From Bacteroidales bacterium UBA2287 (lineage in GTDB: Bacteria > Bacteroidota > Bacteroidia > Bacteroidales > Tenuifilaceae): a stretch of DNA of 64,000 nt. Below the pieces are notes generated by a model. The model was not told the origin of the DNA. It saw only the letters and a list, made by a program, of their open reading frames with translations, and did not search any database. The position numbers were made by a program, and so were the translations under genes. Shown here piece by piece: positions 16,634 to 24,834 of the stretch (its first letter is position 1; every line of letters starts with the position of its first letter). The stretch is taken from the NCBI GenBank assembly GCA_002345675.1, contig DDWL01000002.1, positions 25,857 through 89,856 of the forward strand, written 5' to 3'.

Positions 16634-17002
16634 CTACTTCTTAAAAATAAAGTAAACGGCGAGTACTAAAAAGCAGAAGCCAATTAAGTGGTTTAAGCGA
16701 AAGGTTTCGTTTTTAAATGCGATTAGCGAAAACACTACAAACACCACAAGTGTTATAACTTCCTGAATAACTTTTAGTTCAACTAAAGTAAAAGGTCCGC
16801 CATTACCTTTATAGCCAATTCGGTTGGCTGGCACCTGAAAAAAATACTCGAAAAGGGCAATTCCCCAGCTAATTAGCACAATCGAAATTAGCCCAAGGCT
16901 TTCGAACCACTTCATGTCCTTAAACTTTAAATGCCCGTACCAAGCAAGGGTCATAAATGTATTGGAGAGTATTAAAAGCAGGATGGTGTAAAAAGAAGTC
17001 AT
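16634..17002 (-). CDS. DUF486 family small membrane protein (DMT-like)
   Basis: A 122-residue protein with four hydrophobic segments and the DUF486 pattern: a first helix (L-L-L-I-L-S-N-T-F-M-T-L-A-W-Y-G-H-L), the F-E-Y-F-F-Q-V-P-A-N-R-I-G-Y loop, and a last helix pair. It belongs to the drug/metabolite-transporter superfamily as a small half-size member. Function unknown. It is a single gene, convergent with the broken HepT and divergent from argS. Confidence 0.85.
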   Translation of the reverse strand: MTSFYTILLLILSNTFMTLAWYGHLKFKDMKWFESLGLISIVLISWGIALFEYFFQVPANRIGYKGNGGPFTLVELKVIQEVITLVVFVVFSLIAFKNETFRLNHLIGFCFLVLAVYFIFKK

Positions 17003-17089
17003 AGTTTTAATTTTAACGCAGCGAAATTATTGCTTTTTAAGCAATTTGCAATCGTATTTAGCAATATCCTTAAAACGGTCAATATTTTC

Positions 17090-17097
17090 TATCTTTG
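17090..17097 (+). promoter_or_regulatory. -7 box for argS
   Basis: TATCTTTG matches TAnnTTTG and ends 30 bases before the argS start codon. Confidence 0.65.
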
Positions 17098-17127
17098 CAT
17101 TTTTGTAATATTTGAACTTATTAAATT

Positions 17128-18921
17128 ATGTTTTCAATCGAAACCTACCTTTCAGAAAAATTTGCGCAAGCAATAGCAAGCCTTTACGGTGTAACATTAG
17201 ATGCCAATACGCTTCAAATTCAGAAAACGCATACCGACTTTAAGGGCGATTTTACTCTAGTGGTGTTTCCGCTTCTTAGAGTTTCGAAAAAAAAACCTGA
17301 GGAAACTGCAGCCGAGATAGGCGATTACTTGAAGATGAACTTTCCTGAGTTTTCCGATTATAATGTGGTTAAGGGCTTTTTAAATGTTAGCCTTACCGAT
17401 AATTTTTGGGGTGAAATGCTAACACAAACTGGGGGAGATGAAAACTTTGGGTTTGTAAAAGCAAACTCAACTGGAAAGCATGTAATGATTGAGTTTTCGT
17501 CGCCAAATACCAATAAGCCGCTTCACCTTGGCCATATTCGAAATAATTTACTCGGTTTTTCGGTTGCTCGAATTCTTGAGGTAAATGGCGATAAGGTAAC
17601 TAAGGTTAACCTTGTGAACGATAGGGGTATTCATATTTGTAAATCGATGCTGGCTTGGCAAAAGTATGGCATCGGCGAAACTCCGCAGTCGTCGAGTAAA
17701 AAGGGCGATCATTTGGTTGGCGAATACTATGTTAAGTTCGACAAGAAGTACAAACTCGAAATTGAAGACCTTAAAGCCAAAGGCTTAACGGAGGATGAGG
17801 CAAAACAGAAAGCCCCGTTAATGCTCGAAGCGCAGGAAATGCTTCGCAAATGGGAATCAAAAGACCCAGAAATTATTTCGCTATGGGAAACTATGAATGG
17901 CTGGGTTTACGAAGGCTTCGAGAAAACTTACAACAATTTAGGCATTTCGTTCGAAAAGGTTTACTACGAATCGCAAACATACTTGCTTGGCAAGTCAATT
18001 GTGAGTAAAGGATTGGAACAAGGGGCATTCTTTAAAAAACCCGACGGTTCGGTTTGGGTCGACTTAACATCTTTTGGACTTGACGAAAAAGTACTCCTTC
18101 GCGCCGATGGAACATCGGTTTACATTACACAGGACATTGGTACTGCCGTTCAGCGTTTCGACGAGTTTCACCTAAACGAGCACATTTATGTAGTTGGAAA
18201 CGAGCAGGAGTATCACTTTAACGTGCTAAAAGGTATTCTAAATCGTTTAGGTTACTCGTGGAGCGACCATCTTTTCCACCTGTCGTACGGAATGGTTAAT
18301 TTGCCCGAGGGCAAAATGAAATCGCGCGAGGGTACTGTTGTCGATGCCGATGATTTAGTAACCGAAATGATTGATACTGCCCGCGAAATGGCAAGCGAAC
18401 TTGGCAAGCTCGATGGCTTGTCGGAAACCGAAATAGACAAGGTTTGTAGTACCGTTGGCCTTGGCGCTCTTAAGTACTTCATTTTAAAGGTCGACCCCAA
18501 AAAGAACATGACCTTTAATCCTCGCGAATCGATTGATTTTAACGGAAATACAGGCCCATTTATTCAGTACACCTATGCTCGTATTCAGTCGGTTTTACGA
18601 AAAGCCGAAGAGGATGGAATTTCGTTTAGCGGGAATGCCCCAGCCATTCAAATGAGCGAAAAGGAAAAAGAACTAATCAAGTTGACAATAACTTTTCCAA
18701 GTATTGTTTCGTTGGCAGCCGAGCAGTATTCGCCAGCATTGGTTGCAAATTTTGTTTACGAACTTGCAAAAGAGTACAACCAGTTTTACCACGATCACTA
18801 TATTATTCGCGAAACCAACGACGATATTCGTAAGTTTAGGCTACAAGTGTCGCAGCAGGTGGCAGTTTGCGTTAAAAGTGCTATGTGGCTTTTGGGCATC
18901 GATGTGCCAAGCAGAATGTAG
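17128..18921 (+). CDS. argS: Arginyl-tRNA synthetase
   Basis: Charges tRNA-Arg. The 597-residue class Ia synthetase has the N-terminal additional domain (about 1-115), the HIGH-type motif H-L-G-H at about residues 133-136 in S-S-P-N-T-N-K-P-L-H-L-G-H, a KMSKS-like motif (G-K-M-K-S-R) near residues 395-400, and a C-terminal DALR anticodon-binding domain containing N-Q-F-Y-H-D-H-Y. The length and end are normal. Single gene with its own TAnnTTTG promoter. Confidence 0.97.
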   Translation: MFSIETYLSEKFAQAIASLYGVTLDANTLQIQKTHTDFKGDFTLVVFPLLRVSKKKPEETAAEIGDYLKMNFPEFSDYNVVKGFLNVSLTDNFWGEMLTQTGGDENFGFVKANSTGKHVMIEFSSPNTNKPLHLGHIRNNLLGFSVARILEVNGDKVTKVNLVNDRGIHICKSMLAWQKYGIGETPQSSSKKGDHLVGEYYVKFDKKYKLEIEDLKAKGLTEDEAKQKAPLMLEAQEMLRKWESKDPEIISLWETMNGWVYEGFEKTYNNLGISFEKVYYESQTYLLGKSIVSKGLEQGAFFKKPDGSVWVDLTSFGLDEKVLLRADGTSVYITQDIGTAVQRFDEFHLNEHIYVVGNEQEYHFNVLKGILNRLGYSWSDHLFHLSYGMVNLPEGKMKSREGTVVDADDLVTEMIDTAREMASELGKLDGLSETEIDKVCSTVGLGALKYFILKVDPKKNMTFNPRESIDFNGNTGPFIQYTYARIQSVLRKAEEDGISFSGNAPAIQMSEKEKELIKLTITFPSIVSLAAEQYSPALVANFVYELAKEYNQFYHDHYIIRETNDDIRKFRLQVSQQVAVCVKSAMWLLGIDVPSRM

Positions 18922-18940
18922 AACACTAACAATTAATAGG

Positions 18941-18995
18941 TTGCGCAATTCTTTGTGTTCTTTGCGTAAATCTTAGTGTGCTTTGTGGTTAGAGT
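18941..18995 (+). repeat. Short dispersed repeat with CTTTG-rich units
   Basis: A low-complexity stretch of near-repeats (TTCTTTGTG, TTCTTTGCG, GCTTTGTGG) directly after argS. This type of intergenic repeat recurs in many bacterial genomes. No hairpin or gene is evident. Confidence 0.5.
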
Positions 18996-19030
18996 TTTTA
19001 TTATTTTTTGGACAACCTCTTAAGCAATAA

Positions 19031-19615
19031 ATGAAAAAGTATTTAACCTTCTCGTTGTTATTCTTCTCGGTAAATCTTTATTCACAGAATATTGATATAA
19101 GGCTATTGAGGGAAATAAACTTAAACAGAAATAAAAACCTCGACAATACCTTTAGGTTTATAACCAATACAGCAGCGCCCATAGCCATTAGCACTCCACT
19201 TGCACTTTTAGGTGTTAGTTTAATTAAGCACGATTCGGTAATGCTGCATAAGTCAATTTTTATTGGAGTAACCGTTCTGTCGGCAGTAATTATTACCACA
19301 ACTCTAAAGCATAGCATTAACCGTACCCGCCCTTTTGTAACTTACCCTTATATTGAAAAGGAAACCAGCGTTGGAAGCCCTTCGTTCCCGTCGGGTCATA
19401 CTTCCGATGCATTTTCGTTGGCAACATCGGTAAGCATAGCTTATCCAAAATGGTACGTAATAGCACCTGCTTACACATGGGCAAGTGCCATTGGCTATTC
19501 GCGAATGCACTTAGGCGTTCACTTCCCCAGCGACGTGTTAGCCGGTGCACTAATTGGTGCAGGTTCGGCTTACTTATGCTATAAAGGTCAGCAATGGTTG
19601 AATAAGAAAAGATAA
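19031..19615 (+). CDS. PAP2-family membrane phosphatase
   Basis: A 194-residue type-2 phosphatidic acid phosphatase superfamily protein. All three active-site motifs are present: K-H-S-I-N-R-T-R-P, P-S-G-H-T (in S-F-P-S-G-H-T-S-D-A-F) and S-R-M-H-L-G-V-H-F-P-S-D. A signal or first membrane helix precedes them. It may dephosphorylate undecaprenyl pyrophosphate or lipid A or phosphatidate; the context does not decide. A start-proximal S-Q (residues 18-19) could be a signal peptidase site. Confidence 0.92.
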   Translation: MKKYLTFSLLFFSVNLYSQNIDIRLLREINLNRNKNLDNTFRFITNTAAPIAISTPLALLGVSLIKHDSVMLHKSIFIGVTVLSAVIITTTLKHSINRTRPFVTYPYIEKETSVGSPSFPSGHTSDAFSLATSVSIAYPKWYVIAPAYTWASAIGYSRMHLGVHFPSDVLAGALIGAGSAYLCYKGQQWLNKKR

Positions 19616-19621
19616 ATATTT

Positions 19622-19658
19622 GATTGATTGCTCCGATAACTAACGGGGGATTGATTGA
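19622..19658. repeat. 37-bp dispersed palindromic (REP-like) element, copy 1
   Basis: A 37-base element with an inverted core (CTCCGATA ... CGGGGG) flanked by GATTGATTG and ATTGATTGA. A second copy, inverted and 33/37 identical, lies at 24718-24754. It sits between the PAP2 gene and the AraC promoter. Confidence 0.75.
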
Positions 19659-19714
19659 TGGTAAGATGTATATAGGTGTATTTTATTACAAAAATTCAAA
19701 AAGAGATTTAATAG

Positions 19715-19722
19715 TATATTTG
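19715..19722 (+). promoter_or_regulatory. -7 box for the AraC regulator gene
   Basis: TATATTTG matches TAnnTTTG, 22 bases upstream of the start codon. Confidence 0.6.
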
Positions 19723-19744
19723 CAACTCGATAAAAACCAGAAGG

Positions 19745-20881
19745 ATGAAGTATGTTTTTTTAATAGCTGCATTTAACGCTTTATTTTTTGCAGTATTACT
19801 TTTACAAAAAAAACCTAAAGCACTACATGATAAAATTCTATTTTATTGGCTAATATATTTAGGCTTATTCACTGCATTTTATACTTTTTCATTTCACGAA
19901 CTTGTTATCCAAATTAAGCATATTTCAGGTTTTATAATTTCAATGTTTTTACTTCATGGGCCATTTTTATACTTATATGTCGAATCATTAACATCGGGTA
20001 AAAAACAACTTACACAAAAAGGATTGTTCCATTTCATACCTTTTTTTTCTTTTCTACTGTACCTATTAATCTCTTTATGGTTTCCTGAATATTCTTCGAG
20101 AATAAGAATGGACCATGTGACAATAAACGTAGAGCCACCTTTTATATTTGTATTATTCCTATTTATTACAGCATTGTCGGGACCAGTCTACTTTATAGCA
20201 TCCTATTTAAAGTTTAAAAATGTCAACAAAAATATATTAAATATTTTTTCAACTACCGAAGAAATTAACCTCGATTGGTTGAAAACGCTTGTATATATTT
20301 TCGGAATTATTTGGTCGGCTTTAATTGTGGTTGCTATTGTCCATCATCTTTTCCATTACGCATCAATGGCTTTTTGCACCGATGGACTTTTTCTGTCTCT
20401 TTCAGCCTTTATTATTCTTGTTGGCTATTTTGGTTTACGGCAAAAGGAAATTTTCACCAAATTTCCGACTGATGATCACGACTTTGTGACCGATCAGCGC
20501 ACAAAATACCAAAATATGCCTCTGAGCGAACTTGAGTTTTCGGAAATTATTGGCAGGTTAAATACTACAATGGAGCATGATAAACTTTTTTTAAATCCTG
20601 AGATTACTCTTCCTGAGCTCGCAAAATCAATCGATATTCCATCCTATCAACTTTCGAGAATAATAAATGAAAAGTTTGAGTGCAACTTCTTCGATTTTAT
20701 AAATGGTTATAGGGTTAACGAAGTAAAAAGCAAACTGAATGACCCCACTTTTAGTAACTTATCGTTACTTGGAATTGCTTTTGATAGTGGATTTAACTCA
20801 AAGTCAGCATTTAATAGAATTTTCAAGAAAACAACAGGACTCACACCCAGTGAGTTTAAAAAAATTAACCAAAGTTTATAG
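19745..20881 (+). CDS. Membrane-anchored AraC-family transcriptional regulator
   Basis: A 378-residue protein. The first 240 residues hold about six to seven hydrophobic helices, with no sensor domain that I can name. The last ~110 residues form an AraC double helix-turn-helix: L-P-E-L-A-K-S-I-D-I-P-S-Y-Q-L-S-R as the first HTH and the signature G-F-N-S-K-S-A-F-N-R-I-F-K-K-T-T-G-L-T-P-S-E-F as the second. The design suggests a membrane signal coupled to DNA binding. A tandem 26-bp repeat starting at its stop codon probably is its operator for the next gene. Confidence 0.9.
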   Translation: MKYVFLIAAFNALFFAVLLLQKKPKALHDKILFYWLIYLGLFTAFYTFSFHELVIQIKHISGFIISMFLLHGPFLYLYVESLTSGKKQLTQKGLFHFIPFFSFLLYLLISLWFPEYSSRIRMDHVTINVEPPFIFVLFLFITALSGPVYFIASYLKFKNVNKNILNIFSTTEEINLDWLKTLVYIFGIIWSALIVVAIVHHLFHYASMAFCTDGLFLSLSAFIILVGYFGLRQKEIFTKFPTDDHDFVTDQRTKYQNMPLSELEFSEIIGRLNTTMEHDKLFLNPEITLPELAKSIDIPSYQLSRIINEKFECNFFDFINGYRVNEVKSKLNDPTFSNLSLLGIAFDSGFNSKSAFNRIFKKTTGLTPSEFKKINQSL

Positions 20882-20948
20882 AAGTCTCTCCTTCTAAATT
20901 AGGTCGTATTTATTAGTGAAAAGAAGTGCTACCTTATAAATTAGGTCG
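20881..20948 (+). promoter_or_regulatory. Twin 26-bp direct repeat, probable AraC operator
   Basis: Two copies at 20881-20906 and 20923-20948 match at 21 of 26 positions and share the exact 12-mer TAAATTAGGTCG. Their spacing of 42 bases is four helical turns, so both lie on one DNA face. The second copy ends 20 bases before a -7 box at 20969. This position fits activation by the neighbouring AraC protein. Confidence 0.7.
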
Positions 20949-20968
20949 CACAGCCTTTTATTTGACTA

Positions 20969-20976
20969 TACTTTTG
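20969..20976 (+). promoter_or_regulatory. -7 box for the DUF6448 gene
   Basis: TACTTTTG matches TAnnTTTG. The predicted start of transcription, near 20983, argues that the ATG at 21015 is used instead of the one at 20988. Confidence 0.5.
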
Positions 20977-21014
20977 TTTCGATATGAATGATTAAAAAAC
21001 TTAAACTTAAAATC

Positions 21015-21653
21015 ATGAAAACAAAAGAAATGAAGTCGTTAAAAAACAACGTAAGTGAAAGGAATTCTTTTAAAGCTAAACTTTTCGTTGTCGTAATTAT
21101 TAGTTTGATGTTTGCACTCCCATTTTCGTCGCTAGCACACTGCGATTCGTACGATGGTCCTGTAATAAAAGATGCTTACAAAGCGTTGGAAACAAATAAT
21201 GTAAGTTTAGTTTTAAAGTGGATTTCGAAAGAACAGGAGCAGGAAATTATCTCCTTGTTTAACAAAACCACTAAACTTAGAAGTGGAGATAAAGAGATTT
21301 ATCAAATTGTCGAGAAGCATTTCCTCGAAACACTTGTGCGCTTGCATAGAGAAACAGAGGGGGCGCCTTATACTGGCTTAAAGCCAGCAGGTTCAACAAA
21401 AAAGATTGTTGTATTAAGCGACAAGGCAATTGATAGTACAAGCGCCGACGACCTGGTAGGTAAGTTGAATGGTCATGTTGAGAAAGTTGTAAGAGAAAAG
21501 TATAATCTAGTTTCTGCCCTAAACATCGAGAAGGATAAATCTGCTGAAAAGGGTCGTGAGTTCGTAAAGGCTTATGTTGACTATACTCATACGCTCGAAG
21601 CCATTCATGGTATTCTGGAAAGTGGCGGTGGTCATGCAGAGCATAAACACTAA
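21015..21653 (+). CDS. DUF6448 family exported protein
   Basis: An exported protein of 212 residues from the chosen start (ATG 21015); an ATG at 20988 would lie only about five bases after the predicted transcript start. A signal peptide ends near S-S-L-A-H-C-D. The mature part has the DUF6448 pattern: D-G-P-V-I-K-D-A-Y-K-A-L-E-T-N-N-V, H-R-E-T-E-G-A-P-Y-T-G-L-K-P-A-G, and an alpha-helical C-terminus ending in a His-rich tail (H-A-E-H-K-H). Family function is unknown; the histidine tail and C-D motif could bind metal. Probably controlled by the upstream AraC gene. Confidence 0.83.
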   Translation: MKTKEMKSLKNNVSERNSFKAKLFVVVIISLMFALPFSSLAHCDSYDGPVIKDAYKALETNNVSLVLKWISKEQEQEIISLFNKTTKLRSGDKEIYQIVEKHFLETLVRLHRETEGAPYTGLKPAGSTKKIVVLSDKAIDSTSADDLVGKLNGHVEKVVREKYNLVSALNIEKDKSAEKGREFVKAYVDYTHTLEAIHGILESGGGHAEHKH

Positions 21654-21856
21654 TTATTTTGACAATCTCTCTTGAAAAACTAATCTTCCTCTTATAAAAG
21701 ATGGAGATTTGTTTTTGTGTTTAATTAGAAATTATTGTTTAAAGTATTTGATATATAATAGTTTGTAAATTATTAATCGTTTAGAAATATGGAGTTCTGG
21801 CAAATCAACTTTTCGAAAAAAATGAAATAGAACAATGACTAATTAGCAACTTTATT

Positions 21857-21864
21857 TAAATTTG
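21857..21864 (+). promoter_or_regulatory. -7 box for the DUF2200 gene
   Basis: TAAATTTG matches TAnnTTTG, 19 bases before the start codon. Confidence 0.55.
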
Positions 21865-21883
21865 AAAATTAATATCAACTAAA

Positions 21884-22234
21884 ATGGGTAATACAAGAGT
21901 TTTCAAAATGCCCTTTGCAAGTGTATATCCGATGTATATACAAAAAGCCGAGAAAAAAGGGCGTACAAAAAAGGAAGTTGATGATATCATTTTTTGGCTA
22001 ACTGGATTTAACCAGCATTCTCTGCAACAACAAATTGATAATAAAAGTGATTTTGAAACCTTTTTTAATTGTGCACCCCAAATAAACCCAAATGTTTCGA
22101 AAATTACAGGGGTAATATGTGGCTATCGTGTGGAGGAAATTGAAGACGAACTTATGCGAAAAATTCGTTATTTAGATAAGCTGGTTGATGAGTTAGCTAA
22201 AGGAAAAACAATGGAGAAAATTTTAAGGAAGTAA
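21884..22234 (+). CDS. DUF2200 family protein
   Basis: A 116-residue cytosolic protein with the DUF2200 hallmarks: [23 protein letters not shown], the I-x-W-L-T-G-F segment, and a final helix with [17 protein letters not shown]. It is related in sequence to small YdhG-like proteins. Function is unknown. Single gene with its own promoter. Confidence 0.9.
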   Translation: MGNTRVFKMPFASVYPMYIQKAEKKGRTKKEVDDIIFWLTGFNQHSLQQQIDNKSDFETFFNCAPQINPNVSKITGVICGYRVEEIEDELMRKIRYLDKLVDELAKGKTMEKILRK

Positions 22235-22333
22235 GGATAAATAAATATGATTTAGTTTCAATATTAATCAACAATGTTACCCGTCTGACTGCTCAAGGCG
22301 GTCTGACGGGTGAAACCAAAAAAAAGGTTGAGA

Positions 22334-22395
22334 AAAGCTCCTCAACCTATTATATTAAAGTCGGGGCGCGACTCTAAGTCGCACACCGACTTTAA
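22334..22395. terminator. Two hairpins between convergent genes
   Basis: GGTTGAG/CTCAACC around 22326-22347 and a perfect 10-bp stem (22355-22364 with 22386-22395) that encloses a nested GCGACT/AGTCGC hairpin. They lie between the ends of the DUF2200 gene and the peptidase gene and probably terminate both. Upstream, at 22278-22312, another stem CCCGTC/GACGGG contains the motif CGGTCTGAC, which is repeated at 29.0-29.2 kb. Confidence 0.55.
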
Positions 22396-22399
22396 AATA

Positions 22400-24460
22400 T
22401 TATTTCGTACTCAAAACCTCAATTGCCTTTGTAGCAGCCTCGAGGGTTGGGGTATTGCTTAGTGGTTGTCCAACAGCGCCTTTCATCCAAAGTTGAGGAA
22501 TAGTGCGGCCTTGAGTATACATTCGTTGCACTTCGGTGGCAAAGTTTTTACCAGCAATTTGGTTTTCAATTTGAAAATCGATTAAATGGCCAATTGGGTA
22601 TGCCGAAAGGTAAAGAGGATTGTCGATCATGTGGCTATAAACGGCAAGTATTGGCTCGTCGTTAGTGCCAAATACGTCGGCATAATATTTATTCCAAATT
22701 TCTTTAGCAATGCGAATTGCAGCCTCTTTAACTTGTTCGGCATTGGCTTCGGGATTAGCGTATAGCCATTTCCAAAGGTTAATGTCGACCAACGAAACAC
22801 CCATTATTTCGTAGCACGACCATAAATTGTCGAGGGCATTGAGGTGAAGTTTGTCGGGATTTGTGTCTTGTATGCCTAACACTTCGAGGTCGCGAGCCTG
22901 AAAAATAAATGCTAAAGCTTCAGTAAAAGCAGTATTAGGAACACCATTAAGCATGTAGTAGTCAACATCGTGAAGGGTAATGGTTTGCTCAACAGTATGG
23001 CCAAACTCGTGCATGGCAATATTAAAACCTTTATAGTTCATTCCGCTGCTGGGAATATTGGTGCGAAGCAGAGCAACGTCGGAGCGCATTGCGCCTCCCC
23101 ATGCATGACCTGCACCACGGCTTCCTTCAACATTTATTTTTTCACCAAAAAACTGAGCCTTTTCGTTTGTCCAGCCTAGCGATGTTAGCATTTTTGGAAT
23201 TTCGTTTTGGTACGATGCTGCATTGGTAAAGCGTTTCGAAACGGCAGCGTTAAGTTTTTCGGCTGGGATGCTACTGCGCGACTTAAAGCCGTCGTACCAA
23301 ATATCGAATGGTTGCAAGGGCCTGCCAAGTCGCTGCGCAATAAGTTTACCTGTTGCTTTTACCTGCTCCGATGAAACAAAATCGGTAAAAAGTTTTTCAA
23401 CATCCTCAACGGGAATTTCGAAATCGCCCTCGAACTTTCGCTGAATGTAGGTTGGCATTGTTGGGCTGAATGCGTCGATGTCTTTTAATGCACTGTATAG
23501 GTTTACAATTTGTTGGTAACGAGTGTTGGGCTCCGATGTAAATTCAACGCTTTCGCCATTGCTAATTAGTTGGTTCGAAATGGGTTTCCACTGAAACTCG
23601 GGGCTATTAATAACCTTTTCGGGAATCGACTGGTCGATAATGCGCTGCATTATTTGGTAAATCATTTTCTGCCTCTCGATACCACCTTCAATATTAGAAT
23701 ACTGCGATTTAAGTTCGTCGCGAAGGTTCCAGTGGGTAATAAGTTTCATGTCGTTAGGGAAAAGCTGCTCGTTGTTTTCGTTACGAATTGTTCCCATGTG
23801 AATGTAGTAGCCGCTAATGTATGTGTCGGCATTTGTACTAATGCTCGAGTAGTTTTGCTGTAATTCGGCTGGTATGCGCGACGTAAACATGTCGCCCAAA
23901 CGAGCATAACCCCACTCGAGGCGAGTCCAGTTGGGCCCCAATTCGGTTTTTTCTTTCAAACTGTAGAAGGGGAAATTAAGAGCTACAATAAAGGCAATGC
24001 GGTTTGTGTAAAGATCTTCGGAGAGGTGAGCCCCAGCGTTAAACCCGCCAAACATTTCGTCGATTGGAGTTATTGGCCCCATGTCGAGGTGAAGCGGACG
24101 TAAAAGGTCCTTGTTAATTCGAAGGAAGTATCCATTAAGAATTTCCATGGAATAGGAAACTTTGGTGAAAAGCGTTTCGATTGCTGCTGGCTCGGCTACA
24201 AATTGCTCGTTACAAAACGTTTCGAAATTGGCAATCGACCCATCGCTTTCGCGCCAAAGCGAGGCAACCTGTTTTACACCACGTTCAATACGGAACTTGG
24301 CCTGTTCGCCGTGTTTTTTAACAAGTTCATTAGTAACGTTTTCAACCGACATATCGGGAATTGGGCTTCCTTTAACAACCTGCTTGTTGTTGTTTGATGG
24401 TGTACATTGAATCATAAGTGCAATCAATGGAAGGGTGAATAAGTAAACTAGCTGTTTCAT
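22400..24460 (-). CDS. Zinc metallopeptidase lipoprotein (gluzincin, M3-like)
   Basis: A 686-residue secreted lipoprotein (lipobox A-L-M-I-Q-C). The zinc site is H-E-F-G-H-T-V-E near residue 485, with the glutamate ligand about 30 residues later in N-T-A-F-T-E-A-L-A-F, as in gluzincin peptidases. The alpha-helical body and the C-terminal part (M-Y-T-Q-G-R-T-I-P-Q-L-W-M) recall the M3/M32-like oligopeptidases. Probably degrades peptides in the periplasm or at the surface. Single gene, divergent from the DUF368 gene across a repeat-rich gap. Confidence 0.8.
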   Translation of the reverse strand: MKQLVYLFTLPLIALMIQCTPSNNNKQVVKGSPIPDMSVENVTNELVKKHGEQAKFRIERGVKQVASLWRESDGSIANFETFCNEQFVAEPAAIETLFTKVSYSMEILNGYFLRINKDLLRPLHLDMGPITPIDEMFGGFNAGAHLSEDLYTNRIAFIVALNFPFYSLKEKTELGPNWTRLEWGYARLGDMFTSRIPAELQQNYSSISTNADTYISGYYIHMGTIRNENNEQLFPNDMKLITHWNLRDELKSQYSNIEGGIERQKMIYQIMQRIIDQSIPEKVINSPEFQWKPISNQLISNGESVEFTSEPNTRYQQIVNLYSALKDIDAFSPTMPTYIQRKFEGDFEIPVEDVEKLFTDFVSSEQVKATGKLIAQRLGRPLQPFDIWYDGFKSRSSIPAEKLNAAVSKRFTNAASYQNEIPKMLTSLGWTNEKAQFFGEKINVEGSRGAGHAWGGAMRSDVALLRTNIPSSGMNYKGFNIAMHEFGHTVEQTITLHDVDYYMLNGVPNTAFTEALAFIFQARDLEVLGIQDTNPDKLHLNALDNLWSCYEIMGVSLVDINLWKWLYANPEANAEQVKEAAIRIAKEIWNKYYADVFGTNDEPILAVYSHMIDNPLYLSAYPIGHLIDFQIENQIAGKNFATEVQRMYTQGRTIPQLWMKGAVGQPLSNTPTLEAATKAIEVLSTK

Positions 24461-24493
24461 ATTTAAGCAATTAATAAGTGGTTAACGAATTTT

Positions 24494-24501
24494 CAAATTT
24501 A
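24494..24501 (-). promoter_or_regulatory. -7 box for the peptidase gene
   Basis: The minus strand reads TAAATTTG, an exact TAnnTTTG, 34 bases upstream of the peptidase start. Confidence 0.5.
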
Positions 24502-24532
24502 GCAGATGTTTGTGGGAAAAGCAAGGGTTTAG

Positions 24533-24711
24533 TTCGCAGTCTTCAGTCGGCAGTCTTCGGTCCACAGTCTTCAGTCCACAGTCTTCAGTCTTCAGTCCAC
24601 AGTCCACAGTCCTCAGTCATCAGTCATCAGTCCTCAATCCTCAGTCCTCAGTCCTCAGTCGGCAGTCTTCAGTCCACATTCTTCGGTCTTCGGTCTTCAG
24701 TTTTCGGACTC
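24533..24711 (+). repeat. Heptamer minisatellite, array 2
   Basis: About 25 units of the CAGTCNN heptamer (CAGTCTT, CAGTCCA, CAGTCGG, CGGTCTT) fill the divergent 374-base gap 24461-24834, between the peptidase promoter and the DUF368 promoter. The remaining gap holds the REP-like element at 24718-24754. No gene is here. Confidence 0.88.
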
Positions 24712-24717
24712 CTAACT

Positions 24718-24754
24718 TCAATCAATCCCCCGATAACTATCGGGGCAATCAATC
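24718..24754. repeat. 37-bp dispersed palindromic (REP-like) element, copy 2
   Basis: Core CCCCGATA/TATCGGGG is a perfect 8-bp inverted repeat, flanked by ATTGATTG-type direct repeats. It is the inverted counterpart of the copy at 19622-19658 (33/37 identical). Confidence 0.75.
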
Positions 24755-24801
24755 TCAAAGCTCCTATTGTGTTCTATGTGCCTAATGTGGTGGATTTTTT
24801 C

Positions 24802-24809
24802 TACTTTTG
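24802..24809 (+). promoter_or_regulatory. -7 box for the DUF368 gene
   Basis: TACTTTTG matches TAnnTTTG, 25 bases before the start codon. Confidence 0.55.
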
Positions 24810-24834
24810 CAACTCAATTTAAAATCGAAAATCA

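Noticed and set aside
24478..24822. Two overlapping serine-rich open frames
   Set aside because: Both are translations of the heptamer array in the divergent promoter gap.
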